Positions 41,299-51,152 of a stretch of DNA of 64,000 bases are shown here, in pieces. This DNA is from an uncultured Parabacteroides sp. (lineage in GTDB: Bacteria > Bacteroidota > Bacteroidia > Bacteroidales > Tannerellaceae), in the NCBI GenBank assembly GCA_949295065.1, contig CASFJQ010000006.1, forward strand, positions 1 through 64,000, given 5' to 3'. Every line of letters begins with the position of its first letter. The first letter of the stretch is position 1. The notes under the pieces were generated by a model, which was not told the origin of the DNA, ran no database searches, and saw only the letters and a program-made list of their open reading frames with translations. The position numbers were made by a program, and so were the translations under genes.

Positions 41299-42609
41299 TC
41301 AAATCTTTGGCAATTCCCAAGGTGCCCTGTACTGTTTGCACAACAAAGCATCAGCTTCAGCATCATTGAATGTCTTGCCATCCCAGCTTAGTTTCTTGCC
41401 TGTGCGGTATGCAATATTTCCAAGCTGTGAGAATTTGGCGATGTGAGCACCGATTTCAATACTTGCGTTGCAGTTGCGGTTTCTGCTCTTGATGCATTCC
41501 AAATGATTCTTTACGTGAAGATTCAAGCCGCCTTCGCCATAAGCTTTCTTCAAAGGAACAGCTTCCATTCTTGGTTTGCCGTTTACCTTTTCAGGAATAA
41601 CTTCCCATCCGCCTCGGTCAACAACCAATGTTCCGTTTTCTCCGACGAAACCAAGGCCGTGATTACGTCCGTATGCACCATCGTCGATACCGATTGCATG
41701 GTCCCAAAGAACTGTGAAGCCATCGAATGTATAGATTGTCTGAAGCAAATCCGGAGTTTCGCAAGCATCATCTGGATAACCGAACTTACCGCCCGAAGCC
41801 ATAACGCTGTTTGGGGCAGTAACATTCATTCCATACAATGCATAGTCGAGAAGGTGAACGCCCCAGTCTGTCATCAAACCTCCGGCATAATCCCAGAACC
41901 AGCGCCATGTAAAGTGGAAACGGTTAGGGTTGAACTTGCGTTCCGGTGCCGGGCCCAGCCACATGTCATAATCAACTCCGGCAGGAACAGCCTGGTCCGG
42001 TTTTACAGGGATTGAAGGACACCAGCCCTGATATGAGAACACGCGCACTGTGCGGATTTTACCTAATTTACCACTGTGAACGAATGCCATCGCATCCTGC
42101 CAGTGAGGGTCGCTTCTCTGCCATTGGCCAACCTGAACAACTCTGTTATATTTTTGTGCGGCACGAACCATTATATTACATTCCTCAATACTGTTTCCAA
42201 GAGGTTTTTCGCAATATACATCTTTTCCTGCCTGGCAAGCGTAAACTGCCTGCAAGCAATGCCAATGGTCCGGCGTACCTACGATAACAACGTCGATATC
42301 TTTGTTGTCGATTACTTTTCTCCAGTCTTTATATAAATTCTTTACTTTCTTTCCGGAAATCTTTTCTGTTTCGGCAGCTCTGCTTTGCAATACGTTATCA
42401 TCGATATCGCATAAAGCTACACATTCTACTTCTGGATTACGAAGGAATGCTTTCAAATCTTCGAATCCCATACCGTTGCATCCAATAAGTCCTACACGGA
42501 TTTTGTCATTTGCACTTACACTGTTGCCAGCCTGAATAAGAAACGGGCTGAAAGTTAAACCAGCTCCAAGGAGCGAAGCTTGACGGAGGAAATCTCTACG
42601 AGTTGTCAT
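41299..42609 (-). CDS. Gfo/Idh/MocA-family oxidoreductase, Tat-exported
   Basis: 436 residues from the ATG at 42609 (MTTRRDFLRQASLLGAG). The N-terminus is a twin-arginine signal. The Rossmann domain follows (RVGLIGCNGMGFEDLKAFL), with VGTPDHWHCLQAVYACQAGK and DVYCEKPLGNS, the family signature with the Lys of the EKP motif. The C-terminal domain is the alpha/beta GFO_IDH_MocA_C fold. Tat export implies NAD(P) is bound before translocation; such periplasmic members in Bacteroides include alpha-N-acetylgalactosaminidase-like and inositol or sugar dehydrogenases. The exact substrate cannot be told from the sequence. A good promoter lies upstream. Confidence 0.94.
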   Translation of the reverse strand: MTTRRDFLRQASLLGAGLTFSPFLIQAGNSVSANDKIRVGLIGCNGMGFEDLKAFLRNPEVECVALCDIDDNVLQSRAAETEKISGKKVKNLYKDWRKVIDNKDIDVVIVGTPDHWHCLQAVYACQAGKDVYCEKPLGNSIEECNIMVRAAQKYNRVVQVGQWQRSDPHWQDAMAFVHSGKLGKIRTVRVFSYQGWCPSIPVKPDQAVPAGVDYDMWLGPAPERKFNPNRFHFTWRWFWDYAGGLMTDWGVHLLDYALYGMNVTAPNSVMASGGKFGYPDDACETPDLLQTIYTFDGFTVLWDHAIGIDDGAYGRNHGLGFVGENGTLVVDRGGWEVIPEKVNGKPRMEAVPLKKAYGEGGLNLHVKNHLECIKSRNRNCNASIEIGAHIAKFSQLGNIAYRTGKKLSWDGKTFNDAEADALLCKQYRAPWELPKI

Positions 42610-42681
42610 GGTTTTTTTGATTAGTTGGTTATACAAATTATTTACATTAAAACTCAAAGTGTTCTGTTTACACAGACTTTA

Positions 42682-42713
42682 CAAATATATTGGTTTGTTA
42701 ATAAAAAGGCAAA
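42682..42713 (-). promoter_or_regulatory. promoter of the Gfo/Idh/MocA gene
   Basis: Minus strand TTTG (42710-42713), 20 bp, TATATTTG (42682-42689). Perfect consensus. The leader is about 65 nt and the promoter excludes the longer frame starting at 42657. Confidence 0.75.
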
Positions 42714-42729
42714 ATAATTGCGGCAAAAA

Positions 42730-44280
42730 TTATTTTTCAACCACCCATTTTTCAATTCCTCTGACATTATTGTTGAAATTTACTCCAACCTTTAAAACTT
42801 TACGTTTATCAGAAGCGAAAGGCAATGCATACCCTTTCTCGTTGATTTGCCGCATGGCATCCTCTGCGCTGCCATTGAGTTTGAATTCCATTACATATAT
42901 GTAGTTATCAGTTTTTATCACCAAATCAATTCTTCCATTCGATGTATGGTATTCAGCTTCCGTGTAGAAACCAAGAAGTTTGAACACGATAAAAAGTACA
43001 TTCTGATAATGAAGTTCCAGTTCTCTGGCCAGTTCATAGGTTGTGTCTGCAAAGAAACTTTGCAGTCTCTGCATGAAAGAATCAATGTCGCCTCCACGCA
43101 CATCGTTGATAAAAGATTTTATCTCGAACATAGAGTTGTTGTTTTCTACAGAAGCGTAGAAAGGCAAAATAAATCTGGTGAAACCTTCCTCCACCTCACG
43201 ATTAGGAAAACCTAGATAATATATTCTGAATTCCTTGTCGTATTCTTTAATAGTAAGGTATCCGCTTTGATAAAGAATAGGCACAGGATTAGTATACATA
43301 GAATCTATTCCCCCAAGAGAGTCAGACGAAGCCATTTCTTTGTTGAAACGCTGTAAATCGTAGTTGCTTTTCTTCAAAAGTTCCACCAGGAAAGTAGGAG
43401 TTCCTGTTTCGAACCAGTAGCTTCCGACTTGCATTTCAGCAAAAGCGTTCAGAATGCTGAACGGATTGTAAATGTCATCACTCTTGTCGGCAAAATGATA
43501 TCCGTCATACCATTTCTTGAGTGTATCTTTCATTTCTTCTTCACCGATATCATTCTTTTGTGCCATAACTTTGATATCTTCTCCTAAGTCGCGAAGAAGT
43601 TCCTGTTCTGTGATACCGCAAAGGCTGGCAAATCGTCTGGACAAAGAAATGTCCATCAGGTTGTTCAGGTCGCTGAACACGCTGACTTTGCTGAATTTTG
43701 TTACTCCTGTCAGAATAGCAAATTTAATGTATTTGTCGCAGCTTTTCATGGTGCCATAAAAAGCTTTTAGTGTGCTCCGGTATTCATTCAGAAGTTCTTC
43801 GTTGCCAATAGCCTGCAACATGGGTTTGTCGTATTCGTCAATGAGGATTACAACATTTCTTCCGGTTTTTTCTGCAGCTTTCCTGATTATATATGTAAAT
43901 CTTTCTTCAGGAGATCTGTTACTTTTTTCATTTCCATATAAACTTTCCCATACCTCAAGATGTTGGTTTAGTATTTCTTCAATAGAAGTCCTACTGTTAT
44001 ATTTTTTGGTATTCAGGTCTATATGCAATATGGGGTATTCAATCCATTCCTTTTCGAGCTTTTCCATTGCAAGCCCTTTGAAAAGTTCTTTTTTCCCAAG
44101 GAAATAAGCTTCCAGCGTTGAAATAAGAAGGCTTTTCCCGAAACGTCGCGGACGGCTCAGGAAATAATACTTTCCGCTTTTAACCAATTCATATATATAT
44201 TCGGTTTTATCAATATATATATAGTTGCCTTTGCGGATTTCCTCGAAACTTTGTATTCCAACCGGATAAATATTGCCCAT
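42730..44280 (-). CDS. AAA-ATPase-like protein with C-terminal PD-(D/E)XK nuclease domain
   Basis: 516 residues. The N-terminal AAA-ATPase-like domain (PF09820 type) reads YPVGIQSFEEIRKGNYIYID, a P-loop-like SRPRRFGKSLLISTL (about 40-54), and Walker B VVILIDEYDKPML. The C-terminal PDDEXK_9-type domain has GRIDLVIKTDNYIYVMEFKL with the Asp and E-x-K residues. This family is multi-copy and highly variable between Bacteroides strains; a role in DNA transactions or defence is plausible but unproven. It is divergent from hisS with a perfect promoter of its own. Confidence 0.93.
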   Translation of the reverse strand: MGNIYPVGIQSFEEIRKGNYIYIDKTEYIYELVKSGKYYFLSRPRRFGKSLLISTLEAYFLGKKELFKGLAMEKLEKEWIEYPILHIDLNTKKYNSRTSIEEILNQHLEVWESLYGNEKSNRSPEERFTYIIRKAAEKTGRNVVILIDEYDKPMLQAIGNEELLNEYRSTLKAFYGTMKSCDKYIKFAILTGVTKFSKVSVFSDLNNLMDISLSRRFASLCGITEQELLRDLGEDIKVMAQKNDIGEEEMKDTLKKWYDGYHFADKSDDIYNPFSILNAFAEMQVGSYWFETGTPTFLVELLKKSNYDLQRFNKEMASSDSLGGIDSMYTNPVPILYQSGYLTIKEYDKEFRIYYLGFPNREVEEGFTRFILPFYASVENNNSMFEIKSFINDVRGGDIDSFMQRLQSFFADTTYELARELELHYQNVLFIVFKLLGFYTEAEYHTSNGRIDLVIKTDNYIYVMEFKLNGSAEDAMRQINEKGYALPFASDKRKVLKVGVNFNNNVRGIEKWVVEK

Positions 44281-44407
44281 GTATTATACCGTTTAAAAAA
44301 ATGATTAATTATTCAAGTCCCGAAATATCAACTTTCAGTTAACGAGTTGACAAGAGTCTTAAGATAATTAAGAGTGGAGCAACTTCCGAAACTTAAATTG
44401 ATTATTA

Positions 44408-44439
44408 CAAATGTATGTTTTTCTTCGGACAATATCAAA
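44408..44439 (-). promoter_or_regulatory. promoter of the AAA/PD-(D/E)XK gene
   Basis: Minus strand TTTG (44436-44439), 20 bp, TACATTTG (44408-44415). Perfect consensus; the leader of about 120 nt contains a GTTGACAAG box at 44338-44353. Confidence 0.7.
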
Positions 44440-44457
44440 ATTATAACTTAATTCAAG

Positions 44458-44488
44458 TTTCGCAAGTCTCGTTTTATTTGTACTTTTG
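44458..44488 (+). promoter_or_regulatory. promoter of hisS
   Basis: TTTC (44458-44461), 19 bp, TACTTTTG (44481-44488). One mismatch at -33. The leader is about 27 nt. Confidence 0.65.
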
Positions 44489-44521
44489 TTGGCTGAATAA
44501 CAGAAAATAATTAATAAAGAT

Positions 44522-45880
44522 ATGCAAAAGCCTTCAATACCTAAAGGAACAAGAGATTTTTCGCCTGAGGAAATGGCGAAACGTAATTATATATTCAATA
44601 CTATCAGAGAAGTTTATCACCTTTACGGTTTCCAGCAGATTGAAACTCCGGCAATGGAGAATCTTTCAACACTGATGGGAAAATATGGCGAGGAAGGAGA
44701 CAAACTTCTGTTTAAGATTCTGAATTCCGGAGATTGTTTTTCCGGTATTACTGAAGAAGAACTTGCAGAGAAGAATCCGGTGAAATTTGCAGCCAAAGCT
44801 TGCGAAAAAGGTTTGCGCTATGATTTGACTGTGCCTTTTGCTCGCTTCGTGGTGCAGCACCGCAACGAGATTACTTTCCCTTTCAAGCGTTATCAGATTC
44901 AGCCGGTTTGGCGTGCTGACCGTCCGCAGAAAGGACGTTATCGCGAGTTCTATCAGTGTGATGGCGACGTTGTAGGTTCTGATTCATTGATTAACGAAGT
45001 GGAACTTATCCAGATTATGGATGAAGTGTTCCACCGTTTCGGAATTCGCGTTTGCATTAAGATGAACAACCGCAAGATTCTTTCCGGTATTGCCGAAATT
45101 CTTGGTGCTGCCGACAAGATTGTGGATATTACAGTTGCTATCGACAAGCTCGACAAGATTGGTCTTGACAAAGTGAACGACGAACTTCGCAGCAAAGGCT
45201 TGAGCGATGAGGCTATCGAAAAACTTCAGCCGGTTATTATGCTTAGCGGAACTAACCGTGAGAAAATTGCTTCACTGAAAGAAGTTCTTGCTACTTCTGA
45301 AACAGGTTTGAAGGGAATAGAGGAAATGGAATTTATCCTTGACAGAATCGATAAATTCTCTTTACGTGCAGAACTTGAACTTGACTTGACTTTGGCTCGT
45401 GGCTTGAATTATTATACTGGAGCAATTTTTGAAGTGAAAGCTTTGGATGTTCAGATTGGAAGTATCACAGGTGGCGGCCGATATGACAATCTTACCGGAG
45501 TGTTCGGTATGGACGGAGTTTCTGGTGTTGGTATTTCGTTTGGAGCTGACCGAATTTACGACGTTCTTAACCAGTTGGATTTATATCCGAAAGATGCATT
45601 GCAGACAACTCAGCTTCTGTTCGTAAACTTCGGAGCAACCGAGGAAGCATATCTTTTGCCATTGGTGGCAAAGGTTCGTGCCGCAGGAATCAGAACTGAA
45701 TTATATCCGGAATCTGCAAAAATGAAAAAGCAGATGGGATATGCCGACACAAAGAAAATACCTTTCGTCGCAATCGTTGGTGAAACTGAAATGGCAGAAG
45801 GAAAGATTAATTTGAAAAATATGATTACTGGCGAACAGTCACTTCTTTCATTGGAAGAATTGATTGAACGTATTGGATAA
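44522..45880 (+). CDS. hisS: histidine--tRNA ligase
   Basis: 452 residues. Class II motifs: the N-terminal [20 protein letters not shown], motif 1 around [15 protein letters not shown], motif 2 [23 protein letters not shown], the HisA signatures [20 protein letters not shown] and GGGRYDNL, motif 3 [15 protein letters not shown]. The C-terminal anticodon domain starts near residue 355 ([15 protein letters not shown]). It charges tRNA-His. Monocistronic, with its own promoter and a perfect terminator. Confidence 0.98.
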   Translation: MQKPSIPKGTRDFSPEEMAKRNYIFNTIREVYHLYGFQQIETPAMENLSTLMGKYGEEGDKLLFKILNSGDCFSGITEEELAEKNPVKFAAKACEKGLRYDLTVPFARFVVQHRNEITFPFKRYQIQPVWRADRPQKGRYREFYQCDGDVVGSDSLINEVELIQIMDEVFHRFGIRVCIKMNNRKILSGIAEILGAADKIVDITVAIDKLDKIGLDKVNDELRSKGLSDEAIEKLQPVIMLSGTNREKIASLKEVLATSETGLKGIEEMEFILDRIDKFSLRAELELDLTLARGLNYYTGAIFEVKALDVQIGSITGGGRYDNLTGVFGMDGVSGVGISFGADRIYDVLNQLDLYPKDALQTTQLLFVNFGATEEAYLLPLVAKVRAAGIRTELYPESAKMKKQMGYADTKKIPFVAIVGETEMAEGKINLKNMITGEQSLLSLEELIERIG

Positions 45881-45912
45881 AATATTTTCTATTCCTTGTC
45901 AACTTTATATAT

Positions 45913-45960
45913 AAAGCTGGAATATTCGACTTATCTCCCGAATATTCCAGCTTTTCTTTT
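45913..45960. terminator. hisS terminator
   Basis: Perfect 16-bp stem AAAGCTGGAATATTCG (45913-45928) and complement (45939-45954), 10-nt loop, then CTTTTCTTTT. A GTTGACAAG half-box (CCTTGTCAACTTT) precedes it. Confidence 0.9.
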
Positions 45961-45989
45961 CTTATATATCAGGATTTTTATGCTGATGG

Positions 45990-46135
45990 AATAATTTTTT
46001 CATAATATGTGGAAAAAGATTTTCATAATATATGGAAAAACTTTTTCATGCTGATGAAAATTTATTTTCATAATATATGAAAAACTTTTTTCAGCCTCTG
46101 GAAAAATCGTGAAAATGTAATAGCTTGAAATATAG
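45990..46135. repeat. palindromic tandem array, period about 22 bp, GAAAAACTTTTTC-type
   Basis: Units TTTTCATAATATGTGGAAAAA, TTTCATAATATATGGAAAAA, TTTTTCATGCTGATGAAAAT, TTTTCATAATATATGAAAAA and TTTTTTCAGCCTCTGGAAAAA follow each other (each listed within 21 bases; trimmed where needed). The end reads GAAAATGTAATAGCTTGAAA. A second copy of the same array, including this end, is at 57171-57294. It lies in the 540-bp hisS-groES gap, separate from hisS's terminator. Confidence 0.7.
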
Positions 46136-46230
46136 TGTGTTATAAAATGTCTGTTTTTCTCTGTTTTTAGCCATATTATTTTGAACATTCTCCTCGTAAT
46201 AGTTAATGCTTTTTGAAGCTTTGCCCTAGT

Positions 46231-46339
46231 CTGTCATGTTGAATCTGTCACAATGTCGCAAACACTCGGCGGTGCGTCACGATTATTCTGAAATATTGGC
46301 AGAAAGATGCCTTTGAAAAAGTTTGGCACGCTATTCGCT
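46231..46339 (+). promoter_or_regulatory. sigma-54-like promoter and upstream boxes before groES
   Basis: TTGGCACGCTATTCGCT (46323-46339) has GG at 46325-46326 and GC at 46337-46338 with exactly 10 bases between, as in the -24/-12 consensus TGGCACG-N4-TTGCW (one mismatch). Direct CTGTCA boxes (46231-46236, 46245-46250) and TGTCGC (46254-46259) lie 70-95 bases upstream, at activator-site distance. No TAnnTTTG promoter is visible nearer groES. Confidence 0.55.
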
Positions 46340-46423
46340 ATAAGATAAGCGTGAGTTTTAGAAAAAGCAAACTCGCATAGAGAAATAAAATAAGTAATTA
46401 ATAACACTTAAATTATATAGATC

Positions 46424-46693
46424 ATGAATATTAAACCATTAGCAGACCGTGTATTGGTTAAACCGGCTGCCGCAGAAGAAAAGACTTTAGGCGGAATCAT
46501 CATTCCGGATTCAGCAAAAGAAAAACCATTAAAAGGCGAAGTTGTTGCTGTAGGTAACGGAACAAAAGATGAAGAAATGGTTGTTAAAGTAGGTGACAAT
46601 GTTTTGTATGGCAAATATGCAGGTACAGAAATCGAATTCGAAGGTGAAAAGTACCTGATGATGCGTCAGTCTGACATTTTCGCTATTATCTAA
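46424..46693 (+). CDS. groES: co-chaperonin GroES
   Basis: 89 residues. [20 protein letters not shown], the mobile loop [17 protein letters not shown] and the C-terminal [20 protein letters not shown] are typical GroES. It caps the GroEL ring during protein folding in the cytosol. It precedes groEL by 105 bp, a gap filled with repeat and A-rich leader sequence. No CIRCE element is seen; a sigma-54-like promoter lies upstream. Confidence 0.98.
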   Translation: MNIKPLADRVLVKPAAAEEKTLGGIIIPDSAKEKPLKGEVVAVGNGTKDEEMVVKVGDNVLYGKYAGTEIEFEGEKYLMMRQSDIFAII

Positions 46694-46696
46694 AAA

Positions 46697-46730
46697 AGGA
46701 ACAAGTTGACAAGGAAACGAGTTGACAAGG
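46697..46730 (+). repeat. post-stop GTTGACAAG element inside the groESL operon
   Basis: GGAACAAGTTGACAAGG then AAACGAGTTGACAAGG starts 4 bases after the groES stop. Here it lies between co-transcribed genes, so it does not act as a full terminator. Confidence 0.65.
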
Positions 46731-46758
46731 TTAAAAACTATCACCGCTTCGTCAACTG

Positions 46759-48436
<1,678 letters not shown>

Positions 48437-48477
48437 TTCCGAAATGAAAATTAGGTATTAGACTACAGATAATAAAT

Positions 48478-48516
48478 AACGGTTGCTTTCGATTTCCGGA
48501 GGCGACCGTTTTTTTT
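48478..48516 (+). terminator. groESL terminator
   Basis: AACGGTTGC (48478-48486) pairs with GCGACCGTT (48502-48510) with one wobble, followed by an 8-base T-run. Confidence 0.85.
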
Positions 48517-48562
48517 CGTTTAATAACATTAGTGTTGTTTCTACTATAAAAATGTAGATAAA

Positions 48563-48593
48563 TTTGTAAACAATAAAATAATGTATAACTTTG
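48563..48593 (+). promoter_or_regulatory. promoter of the ECF sigma-factor operon
   Basis: TTTG (48563-48566), 19 bp, TAACTTTG (48586-48593): perfect housekeeping consensus, so the sigma gene is not solely autoregulated. Confidence 0.75.
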
Positions 48594-48646
48594 CATAGCT
48601 TACTTGATACATCCTTTTTCTTATTTTCACCTCATAAAAAGATAAT

Positions 48647-49201
48647 ATGCTAACGGAATATTCAGAAGAAGACATAGTGGCTCGTCTCCATAATCCGTCG
48701 GAGCAGCGCAAAGCGTTTGCCGAGGTTGTTTCGCATTATGGAGAGAAACTGTATTGGCAAATCCGAAAGATGGTTTTGGCCCATGATGATGCAAATGATT
48801 TGTTGCAGAATACATTTATGAAAGCCTGGACAAATCTTTCTTATTTCAGAGGTGAAGCTAAATTATCTACTTGGCTTTATCGCATAGCAATAAATGAATG
48901 TATTACTTTTCTGAACAGACAACGCACATTGAATAATATCTCCATAGATGATACAGATGTTTATTTGCTTGAGCGCTTGAAGGGAGATGAATATTTTGAT
49001 GGAGATGATATACAACTTAAATTACAGGAAGCAATCCTTCGCTTGCCGGAAAAACAGAGATTAGTCTTTCAGTTGAAATATTATGAAGATATGAAATATG
49101 ATGATATGTCGGAGATACTTGGAACTTCAGTCGGTGCGCTTAAGGCATCATATCATCATGCTGTAAAAAAAATAGAGGAGTTTTTAACATCGGATATTTA
49201 A
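48647..49201 (+). CDS. ECF-type RNA polymerase sigma factor
   Basis: 184 residues. Region 2: DDANDLLQNTFMKAWTNLSY then FRGEAKLSTWLYRIAINECI; region 4: LPEKQRLVFQLKYYEDMKYD and MSEILGTSVGALKASYHHAV. It directs RNA polymerase to stress or envelope promoters. It is followed by a small one-TM protein and a periplasmic protein, a common three-gene module in Bacteroides. The second gene probably encodes its anti-sigma partner (inference). Confidence 0.95.
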   Translation: MLTEYSEEDIVARLHNPSEQRKAFAEVVSHYGEKLYWQIRKMVLAHDDANDLLQNTFMKAWTNLSYFRGEAKLSTWLYRIAINECITFLNRQRTLNNISIDDTDVYLLERLKGDEYFDGDDIQLKLQEAILRLPEKQRLVFQLKYYEDMKYDDMSEILGTSVGALKASYHHAVKKIEEFLTSDI

Positions 49202-49245
49202 ACCTATTGATACAATGTTTGTCTAAGCAATAAAACATGATAGCT

Positions 49246-49635
49246 ATGAAGACAAAACAGAATAAATTAGAACAATTGAAGGATAAAGAACCTTTCAAAG
49301 TTCCTGAAGGCTATTTTGATAATTTGACGAGTAATATCATGCAGAATTTGCCTGAGAAGGAGATGGAGGAAACAGAGGCAGTTTCTGTTACCATGTGGGA
49401 TCGCTTGCGTCCTTTGTTGTATTTGGCTGCCGTTTTTGTTGGACTAGGCTTCTTTTTCAAAACTGTTATGCCAAAGGATTATGATGAAAAATCCGAACAA
49501 CTGATGGTCGAGCAGATGGAAGAAGATGTCTTGAACGAGGAAGATTCTATTTCGGATATTGATAGAGAATATATGGAATTTCAGGAAGAACAATATTTGA
49601 AGAATTTGATATCTGAAAGTATTCTCGGACAATAA
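49246..49635 (+). CDS. small membrane protein, probable anti-sigma-like partner
   Basis: 129 residues from the ATG at 49246; an in-frame ATG lies 9 bases upstream. The N-terminal cytosolic part has KEPFKVPEGYFDNLTSNIMQ, a motif I associate with proteins encoded after ECF sigma genes in Bacteroidetes. One transmembrane helix follows (LLYLAAVFVGLGFFFKTV), then an acidic outer tail. It has no recognised zinc-anti-sigma motif. Position and topology fit an anti-sigma regulator, but that is inferred. Confidence 0.82.
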   Translation: MKTKQNKLEQLKDKEPFKVPEGYFDNLTSNIMQNLPEKEMEETEAVSVTMWDRLRPLLYLAAVFVGLGFFFKTVMPKDYDEKSEQLMVEQMEEDVLNEEDSISDIDREYMEFQEEQYLKNLISESILGQ

Positions 49636-49682
49636 ACAATGATTTATATCAAAATCAATAAAAAAAGTTTATAAAAAATTGT

Positions 49683-50132
49683 ATGAATAAAATATTTATT
49701 TCTATATTTGCGGCGTTGTCAATGTTGTTTGCTATTTCTGTGAGCGCACAGGATAAAAAACAACAGTCTCACATTGATAAAGAAACATTCCAGGCTAAGA
49801 AAAATGCTTTTATCACAGCAGAATTAAAGCTGACACCAGATGAAGCTGCAGCTTTCATTCCTCTCACAGAAGAATTGGAAAGAAAGAAATTTGAGAATAG
49901 CCGTGAATGTAAGAAACTTTATAAGAGTGTGCGACACAAAGAAAAAGTTTCTGATGAAGATTACAACAAGGTGATTCAAGTGTGCTTGGATGTTAAACTG
50001 AAAGAAGCACAGTTGGAAAAAGAATATTACGAAAAATTCGGTAAAATTCTTTCCCCTGAAAAGTTATATAAATATCGTTCAGCGGAGTTTAAATTTGCCC
50101 GTAGTTTCTTTTCATCTGGAAATAAAAAATAA
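49683..50132 (+). CDS. exported helical protein, Spy/CpxP-like
   Basis: 149 residues. Signal peptide cleaved after SVSAQ. The mature part is highly charged and helical, with two related segments ITAELKLTPDEAAAFIPLTE and ILSPEKLYKYRSAEFKF, resembling the LTxxQ repeats of Spy/CpxP periplasmic stress proteins. It is the third gene of the sigma operon, 47 bp after the membrane protein, so it is probably a periplasmic sensor or chaperone of that module. Family assignment is by pattern only. Confidence 0.82.
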   Translation: MNKIFISIFAALSMLFAISVSAQDKKQQSHIDKETFQAKKNAFITAELKLTPDEAAAFIPLTEELERKKFENSRECKKLYKSVRHKEKVSDEDYNKVIQVCLDVKLKEAQLEKEYYEKFGKILSPEKLYKYRSAEFKFARSFFSSGNKK

Positions 50133-50212
50133 GTTCATAATTATGCTATAAAATATATTATCATTATTTGTGTTTTTTGTTTAGATTTAGTTTTGGCGTT
50201 TAAGTTAAGGGA

Positions 50213-50249
50213 GGGGTAGCGACGGGATGTCGGTTCCCCTTTTGTTTTT
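50213..50249 (+). terminator. terminator of the sigma-factor operon
   Basis: GGGGTAGCGAC (50213-50223) and GTCGGTTCCCC (50229-50239) pair with two mismatches around a GGGAT loop; a T-rich stretch follows and faces mazG's stop. Confidence 0.7.
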
Positions 50250-51033
50250 ATAGCCCTTTCTCTTTGGCTTCGTTCCAAAGTTTATCCATTTCTTGAAGAG
50301 ACATTTCTTTCAGAGATTTTCCTTGTTTGATAGTGTGTTCTTCAATATAGTTGAATCTGCGGATGAATTTCTGGTTCGTTCTTTCCAAAGCATTGTCAGG
50401 ATTTATCTTGTATAAACGGGCAGCATTGATTATGCTGAAGAAGAAATCACCGAATTCTGCTTCCATTTTGTCGGAATCCATATTGTTGATTTCAGCTTTA
50501 AGCTCGTTTAATTCTTCATTGACTTTGTCCCACACGTCTTCTTTCTTTTCCCAGTCGAAACCTACGTTGCGGGCTTTGTCCTGTATTCTGTGAGCTTTCA
50601 CCAAAGATGGCAAGTGTTTTGCCACACCTTCGAGAACGGTTTTGTTTCCGCCCTTTTCTTTTAGCTTAAGTTCTTCCCAGTTCTGTTCTACCTTTCCTGC
50701 TGTTTTAGCTTCAACGTCGCCGAAAACGTGCGGATGGCGATATATCAGTTTCTGGCAAAGACTGTCGCAAACATCTTTAATGTCAAAGGCATTTTTCTCT
50801 TCTCCAATCTTAGCATAGAAGACAATATGCAGCAATAAGTCGCCAAGTTCTTTCTTTATGTTTGTGTTGTCTTCATTCATAAGAGCTTCGCAGAGCTCGA
50901 AAGTTTCTTCGATGGTGTTTGTTCTCAGACTTTCGTTTGTCTGCTCGCGGTCCCATGGACATTTAACTCGCAATTCGTCCAATACATCAAGTAATTGCCC
51001 GAAGGCTTCCATTTTTTCCTGTCTTGTACTCAT
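50248..51033 (-). CDS. mazG: nucleoside triphosphate pyrophosphohydrolase MazG
   Basis: 261 residues, the length of two-domain MazG. The N-terminal domain has CPWDREQTNESLRTNTIEET and the EExxE-type motif ETFELCEALMNEDNTNIKKE with GDLLLHIVFYAKIG; the second domain carries EFGDFFFSIINAARLYKINP. It hydrolyses NTPs to NMP and pyrophosphate, and is linked to house-cleaning and starvation responses. It lies downstream of dsbD on the same strand, beyond a hairpin. Confidence 0.97.
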   Translation of the reverse strand: MSTRQEKMEAFGQLLDVLDELRVKCPWDREQTNESLRTNTIEETFELCEALMNEDNTNIKKELGDLLLHIVFYAKIGEEKNAFDIKDVCDSLCQKLIYRHPHVFGDVEAKTAGKVEQNWEELKLKEKGGNKTVLEGVAKHLPSLVKAHRIQDKARNVGFDWEKKEDVWDKVNEELNELKAEINNMDSDKMEAEFGDFFFSIINAARLYKINPDNALERTNQKFIRRFNYIEEHTIKQGKSLKEMSLQEMDKLWNEAKEKGL

Positions 51034-51053
51034 GATAATATTATGTATAGGTT

Positions 51054-51101
51054 AAAGGCACGAATTAGTAAACTCAGTTGTTTATTCTAATTCGTGCCTT
51101 T
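51054..51101. terminator. strong hairpin between dsbD and mazG
   Basis: Perfect 15-bp arms AAAGGCACGAATTAG (51054-51068) and complement (51087-51101). T-run is on the plus-strand side, so efficiency toward mazG is uncertain. Confidence 0.75.
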
Positions 51102-51116
51102 TTATTATATTAAAAT

Positions 51117-51150
51117 CTCGTCAACTCGTTCCCTCGTCAACTTGTTTACT
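51117..51150 (-). repeat. post-stop GTTGACAAG-type element after dsbD
   Basis: Minus strand AACAAGTTGACGAGG then GAACGAGTTGACGAG begins 3 bases past the dsbD stop, in the same orientation relative to the gene as other copies. Confidence 0.65.
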
Positions 51151-51152
51151 TA

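Noticed and set aside
44489..44521. T-box or other tRNA-sensing leader before hisS
   Set aside because: The predicted hisS leader is only about 30 nt, too short for one.
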